Source: Pantoea vagans (GTDB taxonomy: Bacteria; Pseudomonadota; Gammaproteobacteria; Enterobacterales; Enterobacteriaceae). From it: a DNA stretch of 64,000 bases. Below are positions 17,010 to 29,620 of this stretch, one piece after another (position 1 is the stretch's first letter; each line of letters starts with the position of its first letter). The notes under the pieces are model-generated. The model did no database searches. It worked only from the letters and a program-made list of their open reading frames with translations, and had not been told where the DNA came from. The DNA lies in assembly GCF_004792415.1 (NCBI RefSeq), contig NZ_CP038853.1:3472001-3536000 (forward strand), read 5' to 3'. A program made the position numbers and the translations under genes.

Positions 17010-17882
17010 ATGACTCCAGCCCAATCACTTCAGACTGCCATTTCCGATGTCGCGGTCTGGCGCAAAGGCGATCAATGCGCCCCTCATAAGCCTCTATTGC
17101 TGCTCTATGTATTATCCCAATACAGGAAAGGACATTCGCGGCTGTTTAACTATGGAAATGAGATTGACGAGCCGTTAACCAGACTGCTGATTGAGTTTGG
17201 TCCGAAAAGGCGTGAGTACTATCCCAATATGCCTTTCTGGCGGTTGAGAACAGATGGGTTCTGGACGCTCGAAAACTCAGAGAACTGCAGACCTCGTAAA
17301 GGAAACATCCAGCCGACTAAGCGCGAGCTGATTGAAAATCAGGTTAGCGGCGGATTTGATGAGGATAATTATCAAACGCTGCAAAAAAATCCAGCCCTGA
17401 TCGACAAACTGGCGCAGCAGATTCTGACTGAGCGCTTTCCCGAGACTCTCCAGATTAAACTGGCCGAACTGTTAGGCTTCGATTTAGTCACGCTGATGAG
17501 AACTCGCAACCCTCGCTTTCGCGACATGATTTTACGGGCTTATCACTCACAATGCGCCATTTGCGGGTATGACTTGCGACTGGATGGTGCGCTGGTCGGA
17601 CTTGAGGCGGCGCACATACGCTGGAAGCAATATGGTGGACCATGTGAAGTCAATAACGGACTGGCCCTCTGCTCCGTACACCATTCTGCATTCGACAAAG
17701 GTGCTATCGGCATTGATGAAAACCTGAATATTCAGATATCAGGTGGGGTCAATCGTAGCCCCATTGTTGACCAGCTTTTCTGGGCGCTTGAAGGACACAG
17801 GCTTCATCTGCCTAAAGATAAAGTGCTGTGGCCTGCTGAGCGATTTATTGAGTGGCATCAGACACAGGTATTTAAAGCCTGA
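17010..17882 (+). CDS. HNH endonuclease with N-terminal sulfur-binding-like domain (type IV restriction, phosphorothioate-DNA type)
   Basis: 290 residues from the ATG at 17010; upstream ATGs at 16950 and 16974 are possible but add no conserved sequence. The N-terminal part (APHKPLLLLYVLSQY, then PFWRLRTDGFW) is that of the SBD domain found in ScoMcrA-like enzymes that recognise phosphorothioated DNA. The C-terminal HNH is complete: CAICG, LEAAHIRW, then NGLALCSVHHSAFD with cysteine pairs and the catalytic H. It should cut foreign modified DNA. There are no dnd modification genes in the window, as expected for a stand-alone type IV enzyme. Confidence 0.75.
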   Translation: MTPAQSLQTAISDVAVWRKGDQCAPHKPLLLLYVLSQYRKGHSRLFNYGNEIDEPLTRLLIEFGPKRREYYPNMPFWRLRTDGFWTLENSENCRPRKGNIQPTKRELIENQVSGGFDEDNYQTLQKNPALIDKLAQQILTERFPETLQIKLAELLGFDLVTLMRTRNPRFRDMILRAYHSQCAICGYDLRLDGALVGLEAAHIRWKQYGGPCEVNNGLALCSVHHSAFDKGAIGIDENLNIQISGGVNRSPIVDQLFWALEGHRLHLPKDKVLWPAERFIEWHQTQVFKA

Positions 17883-18140
17883 GGGCATAAAAGCCGCCTC
17901 AGCATCACGTTAATTATGCAGAGGTCAAATGTCGGAAGAGGCTGAATATTCTCTTTTATCAAAGAATGGTTTGCTGGCGCATTCACTTTGTATGAAGTCG
18001 ATATAACGTTGACGTCGGGTATAGTATTCCTTTGCAGTCGGACATTCAGGCGTCAGTCTGCAATGCGTTAAACGTGGCCAACTGTGAAGAAAGTCCGGCA
18101 ACAGATATGCTGGTAGAACTATTCTGGTCCTGATAGTTAA
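17883..18140. other. Intergenic region with possible protein tail
   Basis: One frame (about 17985-18135, +) is open for 45 codons and ends EESPATDMLVELFWS before a stop, with no start codon or ribosome site. It could be the tail of a lost gene; I cannot name it. Confidence 0.3.
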
Positions 18141-18167
18141 CCGCTCCCGATACGATGTCGGGAGCGG
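18141..18167. terminator. Hairpin between HNH gene region and symE
   Basis: Ten-base-pair perfect stem CCGCTCCCGA / TCGGGAGCGG with a 7-nt loop. No clean U-run follows on either side (CTTCTC on +, TTAACTATC on -), so termination would be weak; it lies just downstream of the symE stop. Confidence 0.5.
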
Positions 18168-18175
18168 CTTCTCAT

Positions 18176-18505
18176 TCAGACGAGTTTCTGTTTACCGGAT
18201 ATAACCTGAATAAACTCCTGCACCTGCTTTTGTTTCCGCGCCGACAGTTTGCACACCTGGCGCAGCGACTGCATCAGTTCGCTCTCCTGTCGGGCGGTGA
18301 GCACAATACAACCTTCCATTACCTTTACTTCTACGGCTGTGCCTGTGGCAAAACCGGCTGCTTCCAGCCATTGCCCTTTCATGGTGATGGCTGGAATCCG
18401 GCTGTAATCCGGATAGCGACTCGCGTAGCCAACAGTCAATTGACGGTTATTTGCCGGGGAGACTTCTGGTTCAGACGGTTGTGCAATAGAATGGGCGTCA
18501 GTCAT
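18176..18505 (-). CDS. symE: SymE-family type I toxin / SOS-induced protein
   Basis: 109 residues from the ATG at 18505, preceded by AAGGA at 11 bp. The core [30 protein letters not shown]... and [12 protein letters not shown] is the AbrB-fold SymE domain. E. coli SymE is an SOS-induced, RNA-associated toxin whose translation is blocked by the antisense RNA SymR. A LexA-box-like site lies 78 bp upstream. In E. coli symE sits beside hsd and mcrBC genes, as it does here at a distance, supporting a common restriction-island origin. The basic C-terminal tail [13 protein letters not shown] fits nucleic-acid binding. Confidence 0.85.
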   Translation of the reverse strand: MTDAHSIAQPSEPEVSPANNRQLTVGYASRYPDYSRIPAITMKGQWLEAAGFATGTAVEVKVMEGCIVLTARQESELMQSLRQVCKLSARKQKQVQEFIQVISGKQKLV

Positions 18506-18582
18506 GATTACTATTCCTTCTAAATAGTGATTGTGATTAGCGGCGCGGGTGTGTTGCAGCACATCCGCACCGCGCTAAATAC

Positions 18583-18598
18583 CTGTATATATCATCAG
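18583..18598. promoter_or_regulatory. LexA-box candidate upstream of symE
   Basis: CTGTATATATCATCAG matches the CTGT-N8-ACAG consensus with one mismatch in the right half, and has the AT-rich centre seen in strong SOS boxes. It lies 78 bp upstream of the symE start codon, where a repressor would cover the promoter. Confidence 0.65.
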
Positions 18599-18599
18599 G

Positions 18600-18943
18600 A
18601 AAGAGAAGAAAAGTCCAGCTTAAAACAGCCTTGAATAAGCTATTTATAAAATCATTTGAATATAAATATTAAGGTTTATCTGGCAGGAAATAATAAGTCT
18701 CGCGCCAGCCAAGTGCGCAGGTAAATAATGATCAGGAGTTTTTCCGCGAGGATCTTTTAACTGTACTCACTGCACGTTCGGCCTTGGTTATTTTTCAGCA
18801 ACGCGGCGACGCTTTTTTCTCAGTGTAATAAAATTTTCCGATACAAGACCCGGATACACACGAAGGTTACTCCGCTTTACGTTTTCTATTCACATATAAT
18901 CTTCGATTATCCAGTCATTCTGCTATAGTGCAAACGATTTGGA
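18600..18943. other. Gene-free stretch upstream of symE
   Basis: No supported coding frame or RNA gene. AT-rich in the first half; the second half may be further debris of the effector gene that ends at 18944, but I see no clear homology. Confidence 0.4.
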
Positions 18944-19203
18944 TTATCTTAACGTAGCACCATTTACGAAGTGGCTATAAATATCCCGCATGTAAGCATT
19001 TAATTGTGACATGAGTTCTCTCTGAGACCGATCAACCATCCAGTCTTTACCTGCAGGAACGAGGGCTTCCCTGGAAATCATTTTACAGGCCCCCGGTTAC
19101 GGTAAGCACCATTGCCAGAGAACACGAGGAACGTACCTAAATCCGAAAGGGACAGCAGTGAGTAGTACGCATCATTGATGATGAACTTTCCATTTAAAGC
19201 CAT
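18944..19203 (-). pseudogene. DUF2778/Tlde1-type type VI effector, broken fragments
   Basis: From the ATG at 19203 (AAGGA upstream) the minus strand encodes MALNGKFIINDAYYSLLSLS and then GTFLVFSGNGAYRNRG, the typical start of DUF2778/Tlde1 proteins, before a stop at 19080-19078. A second frame then gives EALVPAGKDWMVDRSQREL and LNAYMRDIYSHF, matching the family's PAGKYWIVDR region. The sequence between is shortened, the frame is shifted and the catalytic C-terminal half (His/Cys) is missing. Tlde1 is an L,D-carboxypeptidase/transpeptidase-exchange toxin acting on target-cell peptidoglycan. This copy cannot work. Family recognition is from memory of the motif. Confidence 0.65.
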
Positions 19204-19582
19204 AGATAATCCTTATATCTATAATCTTCAGTGCTTCTATACTACGCCTTTGAAATCAGTATGAGGAATGATTTTATATGGAAAAAAAATTGAAATTTTG
19301 GAATAGAGCAACTATGTTAGTGAAGAGTTAATAGAGAGGCGGAGAACTTGTAAAATACGTCACGCACAGATAAAAAATTCATGAGCCTTTTAACATTACA
19401 ATTAATGATTTATATTTTTTATTAGCTTTAGAAAAGCTCCGACCTCATCAGGCAACTACCGAATCATTATTAAAATATCGATTATCTGACAGGAATGATA
19501 TAAAACACTATCGCACTCCCGTCAGCTGAACCTACTCTTAACCTCGAGGCTTAAGTAGCCTTTAAATTAAAATGCTAATGAT
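19204..19582. other. AT-rich gene-free stretch
   Basis: Between the effector fragment and the small secreted protein gene. No frame or repeat that I can support. Confidence 0.4.
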
Positions 19583-19903
19583 TTATTTTTGAATTATTAA
19601 CACCCAGTAGGTTTTTGCTAAATCCTCTGGGTTCGGCGGCATTTTACCAGATTTCATTGAGGATAAAGCTGACATATCTGACTGCTCCAGAACATGCGTA
19701 ACTTTCCAGCCTGCTTTTGACAAAGCAGGTACTGAGCCAGAGATATCGCTACCACATGAAAACTGAGTATTATCAGACAAAGTTGCTGCACTATTGGATT
19801 GAGGCAGTGAGGCCGAACGACAGACGTGCGCCTCCTCAGCTAAAACAGTGGTAGAAAAGAGACCCAAAGCAAAAATAGAGGCTAAAAATTTTAATGTTAG
19901 CAT
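19583..19903 (-). CDS. Small secreted (periplasmic) protein of unknown function
   Basis: 106 residues with a clear signal peptide (MLTLKFLASIFALGLFSTTV, cleavage after LAEE or VLA). The mature part is about 85 residues and has two cysteines (VCRS and FSCGSD) that may form a disulfide, and an end GWKVTHVLEQ...TYWVLIIQK. I do not recognise the family. It is encoded just upstream, on the same strand, of the broken Tlde1-type effector; a periplasmic immunity protein retained after loss of its toxin would explain this, but that is a guess. AAGGAG is 6 bp before the ATG. Confidence 0.6.
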   Translation of the reverse strand: MLTLKFLASIFALGLFSTTVLAEEAHVCRSASLPQSNSAATLSDNTQFSCGSDISGSVPALSKAGWKVTHVLEQSDMSALSSMKSGKMPPNPEDLAKTYWVLIIQK

Positions 19904-20039
19904 AAGAAAAGCTCCTTTACAGAATCGTAGATGTAATCAGGTAACTAAATTAAGGAAATATTCTTATCGATTAATATTTCCTTCCCTTTATTTTGCAAAG
20001 CAAATACACGAAACTTTCCAGCTCGTGAATTTTTAAAAA

Positions 20040-22127
20040 CTAGTTATCCATTTGACGTTCAAATGCCTGCGTTACTAGAGACATTACATAAGGTAAATCT
20101 TCCAGCTTCTCGAATCCAATCTCAACATCACCATTTCCCCATCGACCCATATTAGAGACATCCCGGCATAATCCACGCGGATCATTAATTTCAGCAAACG
20201 GAATATTCAGTGAAAGATGCAGTCGCTTTGCCTGCGGCACGACATCCACAAAATTTACTTCAGCCTTATAGGCAACATAAAGCTTCAGGAAAACCTCTGT
20301 GACGCATGGGTCAAGCGCCAGCGTTGCTTTACGGAATGCTTCGAACAACTCATGAACATGTTTTTTCATAAGGTGGGGATGGTCTTTTAAGCCATAGGAA
20401 ATATTACCTTCACTTTTATGTTGGTAATTTTTTAGCGAATCTGCGGGAAGACTGGCACTTGGCCAGACATGACTTGCCTGCTCTGCCATCTTTTTCGCTC
20501 TGGCTATAATCGTCTCTTCATTCCATTCGCTAAGAGCAGCAAGCCCGTCATTCAGGCGCAAATGACTAAATTTAAATCCCCCATCCATATCACGCTTATC
20601 AGCGAATGAGCGATTGCTATATTCAGAGTTATAACCCGTTAGTGTCAGATTCCCCAGTGAATGCCGCCATGTTTCCCATACACGCTGCCATTCATCTCCT
20701 AACTCAACTTTCCACGCAGTTGGTACTTTGTCAATCTGGTTATCACACTGTGGCATGATGTGTTCAATGGTATATTCATCAACCGGGATAGGTTCTTTAT
20801 GGTTATGATTTTCGAGTTTTCTAAGCCAGTAGCTACGACTTCTGAAGTTATAGAGATCGCGTGTTTGTATATCTCTTTTAAACTCCTCATCGGTCGGGAA
20901 TCGACGATAAGATGGCAGCAATATAAACGCCGCTTTTAAACTTTCCAGATATCTTTCTTTATAAAAGCTTTTACTCAACCCAGCGAAAGTTTTGTTCATT
21001 GAGTTTGTTGGGATAGCACATACTGCCCGACGAAAAACATAGCTTTCTATCAAACGCAAAGCTTCCGAAAAGTCATTTAATTTCAGAACATTCAGTTGGT
21101 AGTCATCATAGAGTTCCAGCATAAGAGGATAGGCAACATCCATCCTTAACTCACGAATGTTATGGAATATCTCTTTAAGCTGTTTGTTTTTCTCAATACC
21201 TAATGCAATCGCACAATAGTAAGTGGCATATTTATGTATCTCTGCAACTGCAATTTCAACAGGCTGTCTGTTGCGACAGAAGTACTCTTTAAATGCATCA
21301 TAAATACCATCAATCTTAGGGATATCTCCCGTCTTTACCGTCAGGTAGTGACGCATAAAAGCATCAAATTGCTCAGAATAAGCTTCCTGACCAAACAGAA
21401 GCTCCATCTTACGCCAGTGATCATTATACAACATCGTCTGACGCTCGTTTTCCAGCCCCATGAGGATGTAATTGCGGATAAGATCGGCCTGACTTAATTT
21501 TTTCCCCGTGGAGTTCATACTTTCAAAGATAAGCTGTGGGTTATCATGATCGCGCTGAAGAGAAATATCGACCACGATGAGTTTACTCAGCCCTTTACAG
21601 ACAATATCCAGCAGTTCCTTATTTCTCAACCTTTCTCTGAAATACTCAAAATTTTCTGATACGCGTAAAGAAACATTCTCTGGCTGAGGTTTTCCATCAA
21701 TAATAGCGCGTAACGTGTCGTTGTCAGTTTTAGATAGAATGAGTTTATAGCGCTTCTCGCCTGACAATAAGGGGTTGGTTAAATAGAAACCCCGTAACTG
21801 AGCTTGATTGAACCCTTCAATAAATTCTTCATCGCCTACAGCTTCGGCTAAAGCTGCGATTAACAATGAGACTGTAGTGATGCGCTGTTGACCATCAATG
21901 ATCAACAAGGGTGACTGAGAAGTCACCGAATAAAGTCCGTTTTCGATATAGACTACGGAACCGATAAAATGTCCTTGATTATTCTCATCTCTTCCACAGC
22001 GAAGAATATCATCCCAAAGCTGTTCGCACTCCTTCAGACTCCATGAATAAATACGCTGATAGATCGGGATAACTAGCTGAGGCGCTGTCTGCAGAAAGTT
22101 GAGCAACTTGGCTTCTTTTGCCTTCAT
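20040..22127 (-). CDS. DUF262-DUF1524 GmrSD-like nuclease with C-terminal DUF5655-like domain
   Basis: 695 residues. The N-terminal DUF262 ParB-like NTPase domain has IPIYQRIYSW (about 20-29) and LLIIDGQQRITT (about 75-86). The DUF1524 HNH-type nuclease domain has YTIEHIMPQ (about 455) and GNLTLTGYNSEYSN with the following lysine (FADKRDM). The last 120 residues match the DUF5655 C-terminal domain. GmrSD enzymes cut DNA with glucosylated hydroxymethylcytosine using nucleotide hydrolysis, and relatives act with BREX or alone. It lies 135 bp downstream of hsdR on the same strand. Which modified or unmodified phage DNA it attacks cannot be told. Confidence 0.8.
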   Translation of the reverse strand: MKAKEAKLLNFLQTAPQLVIPIYQRIYSWSLKECEQLWDDILRCGRDENNQGHFIGSVVYIENGLYSVTSQSPLLIIDGQQRITTVSLLIAALAEAVGDEEFIEGFNQAQLRGFYLTNPLLSGEKRYKLILSKTDNDTLRAIIDGKPQPENVSLRVSENFEYFRERLRNKELLDIVCKGLSKLIVVDISLQRDHDNPQLIFESMNSTGKKLSQADLIRNYILMGLENERQTMLYNDHWRKMELLFGQEAYSEQFDAFMRHYLTVKTGDIPKIDGIYDAFKEYFCRNRQPVEIAVAEIHKYATYYCAIALGIEKNKQLKEIFHNIRELRMDVAYPLMLELYDDYQLNVLKLNDFSEALRLIESYVFRRAVCAIPTNSMNKTFAGLSKSFYKERYLESLKAAFILLPSYRRFPTDEEFKRDIQTRDLYNFRSRSYWLRKLENHNHKEPIPVDEYTIEHIMPQCDNQIDKVPTAWKVELGDEWQRVWETWRHSLGNLTLTGYNSEYSNRSFADKRDMDGGFKFSHLRLNDGLAALSEWNEETIIARAKKMAEQASHVWPSASLPADSLKNYQHKSEGNISYGLKDHPHLMKKHVHELFEAFRKATLALDPCVTEVFLKLYVAYKAEVNFVDVVPQAKRLHLSLNIPFAEINDPRGLCRDVSNMGRWGNGDVEIGFEKLEDLPYVMSLVTQAFERQMDN

Positions 22128-22262
22128 CCTTAAATTTCCTTGTTAACTATCTTAATTACAAAAGATGGTTATAACTAAATCCATAATAATTATGAGGCGA
22201 AAAGCAACAAGAGAAATACATTCCTTATCACTTAAACACCCCACTCATCGCCGACTTAAAAA

Positions 22263-25507
<3,245 letters not shown>

Positions 25508-25511
<4 letters not shown>

Positions 25512-26890
25512 GCGGTGGCCTCCTGTGGCTCCTCAATGTCCTGCGTGTCAGGGGCAACCCAATCACGGACGTCGATTTTTCCGGTGACGGCGGCAGAGAT
25601 AAGGGCGGTGCGTCGTTCCTGGAGTAAAGAGACTTGCAATAATGCCCTATCAATTAATTGATTATAAGACTCATTCATCCTGTCGACATAAAGCAAAATA
25701 CGGCTAATTTCATTCATTGGTGGTACGGGCAGATATATTGACTCAATACCTTCACTGGAAATATTTGGTTGATTTGTAACTGTCATATTATTTACAAAAT
25801 GAGCCAAAAACGCTGATGATTGTGTTGAAATCAAAATATATCTCGCCATATTTTTACTCCTAACCATCATAAAACCGACCCTTTGATTAACAAGGGGGGC
25901 ACTGTCATCATCAAGTAATGTAACTTTTATGCCGCCAGATATAACCGGACGAGTCATTGCAAAGACCAATGCCCCATTGGGGGCAAGATATTCTTTATGC
26001 GTAAATGAAAAGCTGGGGGGTAAGAAAGATGAGTCCCCCCAATCAAAACTAAGGTGAGAAACGTTGGATATCTTAATTACAGGATAACCTTCATCGGTAA
26101 AGTCAGTGCTTTTAAAAGCGAATCCACCAATGACTTTACCAAAATGCTTGATGCGTTTAACTTCCCAATGCTCCGGCACATCCCCCAGCCACTCAACACC
26201 AGAATCTTTCATCTGCACATCAGGGTCTAGTCCTTTGGTGACGGCATGGCTAATCACTGCCTGACGTTTTTCTTTCAGCAGTTCAATCAACTGCTGTTGC
26301 TTCTCGATCAGGTTATCGATTTTTGCGGTTTCGTGCTTGAGAAAATTTACTATTATTGATTGTTCTTTTTTACCTGGAAGCCCAAATTTAAAATTATTTA
26401 GAAGTTCTGAAGGTACCCTCTTCAATCCACCAGCACCGGTCATAGCACCTTCAGCGATGGACATGAAGTTATCTTCCTGAAGACGATAAAATAAAAAATT
26501 ATTGTTTATAATATCGTTACAACGTAAAATATAAATTTCAGAAGAGCCAAAGCCTATACCGTTATGCAAATCATGCGCAACGACCATGTTTTTATTTTCG
26601 AAGCATGGAGTAACTTTTGCAATTAAGATGTCTTCATTTTCAAAATATGTATATCCATTATATACATCGGAGACATCTTTTACTTCATCTAAAGATAAGG
26701 AGTTGAATTTGAGCTTTTCCATCGGAATAAAGCTACACATCCCTTTCATTTTTTCTATGCTAATACATGACTTAGAGGGATTTATTTGAGCTACATGTTT
26801 TATTGCTAACGTTGTCCAATGATCTGGAATTTCCCCCAGCCACTCAACCCCAGAATCCTTATACTCCGGATACGCCTTATACTTAGCCAT
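25508..26890 (-). CDS. hsdS: Type I restriction specificity subunit S
   Basis: 460 residues, two target-recognition domains separated by conserved helices. The same motif occurs at the start of each half: KDSGVEWLGEIPDHW at about residues 10-24 and KDSGVEWLGDVPEHW near 227, with a coiled stretch LIEKQQQLIELLKEKRQAVI between them and LLQERRTALISAAVTGK at the end. The two recognition domains are much more AT-rich than hsdM or hsdR, a sign of exchange. It sets the bipartite DNA target. Its start codon shares one base with the hsdM stop. Confidence 0.92.
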
Positions 26891-29250
26891 CAGGAATGTA
26901 CCTCCTGCAGCAGCTTCATAATCTCGGCGCTGACCGCATCCAGATCGGCATCAATCTCTTCGAGCGGGCGCGGTGGTTGATAGACGTAGAAATGGCGGTT
27001 AAACGGGATCTCGTAACCGACAATCCCCACCTCGCCATCTTTCGCATCACGTTTATCGGCGTTGATCCACGCGTCATTCACGTGCGGCAGCACTTCTGCT
27101 TTGAAGTAATTTTCAATCAAGTCGCTGGTAGGCACCGCCGGGTTCAGCGGCACGTTTTCGTTATCACGCAGGTCTCCGTCTTGTTCAAACTCGACCACTT
27201 TGCCTTTGTATTCAAACGCACCGTACAGCGGCTGAGCGGCTTCTTTCAGCGTCTTCTTCACCACCGGTTCGGCATCCGGGTTTTTGGTGGTGATGGCATC
27301 GATAAACTGCTTGTTCTCTTTCGCGTCCAGCTTCACGCCAGCGGTTTTGATGGCCCCTTTCAGGGTTAGCTGGAACTGGTTGAAGTCATTGCTCACCAGC
27401 GTTTTGCCACCCGCCTGCGTACCCAGAGCCGTCTGAATCTGCTGCGCCTTTTCCATTAACCCGCGCTGCGCCAGCCACAGCTTGCTGTCGAGCAGGTCTT
27501 TAATCTGCTTCTCTTTCAGCTCGGCAAATTCGGCTTTGATGATGGCGCGCGCTTCGGCTTCCAGTTCGGAGAAATCACCATAGGTATCCTCATGCCATTG
27601 GGAAGAGAACTCTTCATACAGGCGTTCCATCGGTGCGTTAAACGGCTTCGGCGCAAAGCGCAGCGTCGCAATGGATTCATCTGTCACCTGAGCAGATAAC
27701 CGCAGCGGACGCTCAATGGTCAGGCGGCGATAACCAAAGTCGGTGCTGCTAAAGATTTTGCTGGCAAAGGTTTTCGGCGCTTCGGTTTTGGCCGTAGCTG
27801 ACTGACGCCCACGGCTGGATTTTTGCTCGGCGGCTTTTTCCAGACCCAGTTCTTCCAGAGTGGTGGCATCCACCACCTCAAAATCACCGAAGGTCTGGGT
27901 GATCAGTTTGATATCGTCTTTGCCCATCAGATTACGTTTGGAACCCAGCGATTTACGCATTTTGCCGCACAGGTTGGTGCCATCAATCAGCTGCACTTTG
28001 CCCTTACGCTCGGCTCCTTTCTTATTCGACAAAATCCATACATAAGTAGCAATACCGGTGTTGTAGAACATGTCCGTCGGCAGCGCGACAATCCCTTCCA
28101 GCAAATCGGCTTCCAGAATGTAGCGACGGATTTCGCTCTCACCGCTGCCCGCACCACCGGTAAACAGTGGGGAACCGTTAAGGATAATCCCGATACGCCC
28201 GCCGTTGCTCACGGTGCCATCCACGTTGTGGTTGTCGCGCATTTTGCTGATCAGGTGCATCAGGAACAGTAGCGAGCCGTCGGAAACACGCGGCAGGCCC
28301 GGACCAAAGCGACCGCTAAAGCCTTTCTGCGTATGTTCGTCGTTAATCTCGCCCTCAATCTTCTTCCAGTCCACGCCAAACGGCGGGTTAGAAAGCATGT
28401 AGTCAAACTGGTCCTGCGGCAGCTGGTCGTTAGAGAGAGTGTTACCCAGCTTAATTCGGCTGACATCCTGACCTTTGATCAGCATATCGGCTTTACAGAT
28501 TGCGTAGGATTCCGGATTCAGCTCCTGGCCAAAGGCACGCATCACCGCGTTAGGGTTCAGCTCGTGCACATATTCCATGCCTGAAGAGAGGAAGCCGCCG
28601 GTCCCGGCCGTTGGGTCGTAAATGGTGCGGATGATACCGTCCTGCGTCAGCGCTTCATCATCTTCCATAAACACCAGCGAAGTGGTCAGACGCACGATAT
28701 CGCGTGGGGTAAAGTGCTCACCGGCGGTCTCGTTGGAGCTTTCCGCAAAACGACGGATAAGCTCTTCAAACACCAGCCCCATATCATGGTTGGAAATTGC
28801 TTTCGGGCTAAGGTCAGTCGTAGCGAATTTTTTCACCACTTTAAACAGCAGGTTGGCATCTTCCAGCAGGCCGACAAACTCGCTGAATTTGAAGTGTTCG
28901 AAGATTTCACGCGCATCCGCTGAAAACGCCTGCACGTAGCTTTCCAGGTTGGCTTTGATGTCATTCTGCCCCATTTTGCCCAAATCCATCTTCGAGGTGT
29001 TGAAGAAGGAAAATGTGCTGGTACGCAGCAGAAACTTCTCTTTCGCATCTTCCGGCAGCGGGCTGGTTTTTAATTCATCATATTTCGCCACCACCGCGTC
29101 TTTGGTCTCCGCCAGCACACATTCAAGACGACGTAGCAGCGTAAAAGGGAGGATCACGCGCCCGTACTGAGACTGTTTGAAATCACCGCGCAGTAGGTCA
29201 GCGACAGACCAGATAAAGGCAGCCGTTTGCGAAAAATTTTTGTCAGACAT
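26890..29250 (-). CDS. hsdM: Type I restriction methyltransferase subunit M
   Basis: 786 residues from the ATG at 29250 ([20 protein letters not shown]), with GGAA 6 bp upstream; a longer frame to 29328 has no site and no conservation. AdoMet-binding motif I is [13 protein letters not shown] near 210 and the catalytic NPPF ([11 protein letters not shown]) near 287, giving N6-adenine methylation. The long C-terminal half is coiled and contacts HsdS. First gene of hsdM-hsdS-hsdR; its promoter faces the Zorya operon. Confidence 0.93.
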   Translation of the reverse strand: MSDKNFSQTAAFIWSVADLLRGDFKQSQYGRVILPFTLLRRLECVLAETKDAVVAKYDELKTSPLPEDAKEKFLLRTSTFSFFNTSKMDLGKMGQNDIKANLESYVQAFSADAREIFEHFKFSEFVGLLEDANLLFKVVKKFATTDLSPKAISNHDMGLVFEELIRRFAESSNETAGEHFTPRDIVRLTTSLVFMEDDEALTQDGIIRTIYDPTAGTGGFLSSGMEYVHELNPNAVMRAFGQELNPESYAICKADMLIKGQDVSRIKLGNTLSNDQLPQDQFDYMLSNPPFGVDWKKIEGEINDEHTQKGFSGRFGPGLPRVSDGSLLFLMHLISKMRDNHNVDGTVSNGGRIGIILNGSPLFTGGAGSGESEIRRYILEADLLEGIVALPTDMFYNTGIATYVWILSNKKGAERKGKVQLIDGTNLCGKMRKSLGSKRNLMGKDDIKLITQTFGDFEVVDATTLEELGLEKAAEQKSSRGRQSATAKTEAPKTFASKIFSSTDFGYRRLTIERPLRLSAQVTDESIATLRFAPKPFNAPMERLYEEFSSQWHEDTYGDFSELEAEARAIIKAEFAELKEKQIKDLLDSKLWLAQRGLMEKAQQIQTALGTQAGGKTLVSNDFNQFQLTLKGAIKTAGVKLDAKENKQFIDAITTKNPDAEPVVKKTLKEAAQPLYGAFEYKGKVVEFEQDGDLRDNENVPLNPAVPTSDLIENYFKAEVLPHVNDAWINADKRDAKDGEVGIVGYEIPFNRHFYVYQPPRPLEEIDADLDAVSAEIMKLLQEVHS

Positions 29251-29620
29251 AGGAATTCCGGAAAAACATTGAATACGCAACCTACCGCATGTGGTCGACA
29301 GCCTGTCGAAACGGCAAACGGAGGGCAATAAATGAGATGGGTAAAATCATACATCGCATGCGCTCAAGCACAAGCATCAACTTTCCCTCAGTAAAACTTC
29401 CGCTTAGCTTCAGGAATCCCCTGCAAAACTAATACTTCTCTTTAAATTCACCAGCCAAGGTCGCGGCAACCGCCAGGTAATTATTTGATTATCAAAATTA
29501 AAAATGCAGAACTCAAACTTCTTCTTAAGACGTGCTGTTAAGATAGATAAGAATAATGAAATCTATTAGAGTATTCCCAAAAGAAACACTTCCCTTCTTC
29601 TTGTTATCTATGGTGTAAAA
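29251..29620. promoter_or_regulatory. Divergent promoter region between hsdM and zorA
   Basis: 370 bp without a gene, AT-rich from about 29390. It must hold the leftward promoter of the hsd operon and the rightward promoter of zorABCD. I see no clear operator palindrome. Confidence 0.5.

Noticed and set aside
17985..18135. Open frame ending EESPATDMLVELFWS
   Set aside because: No start codon, no ribosome site and no family match; noted only as a possible lost C-terminus.
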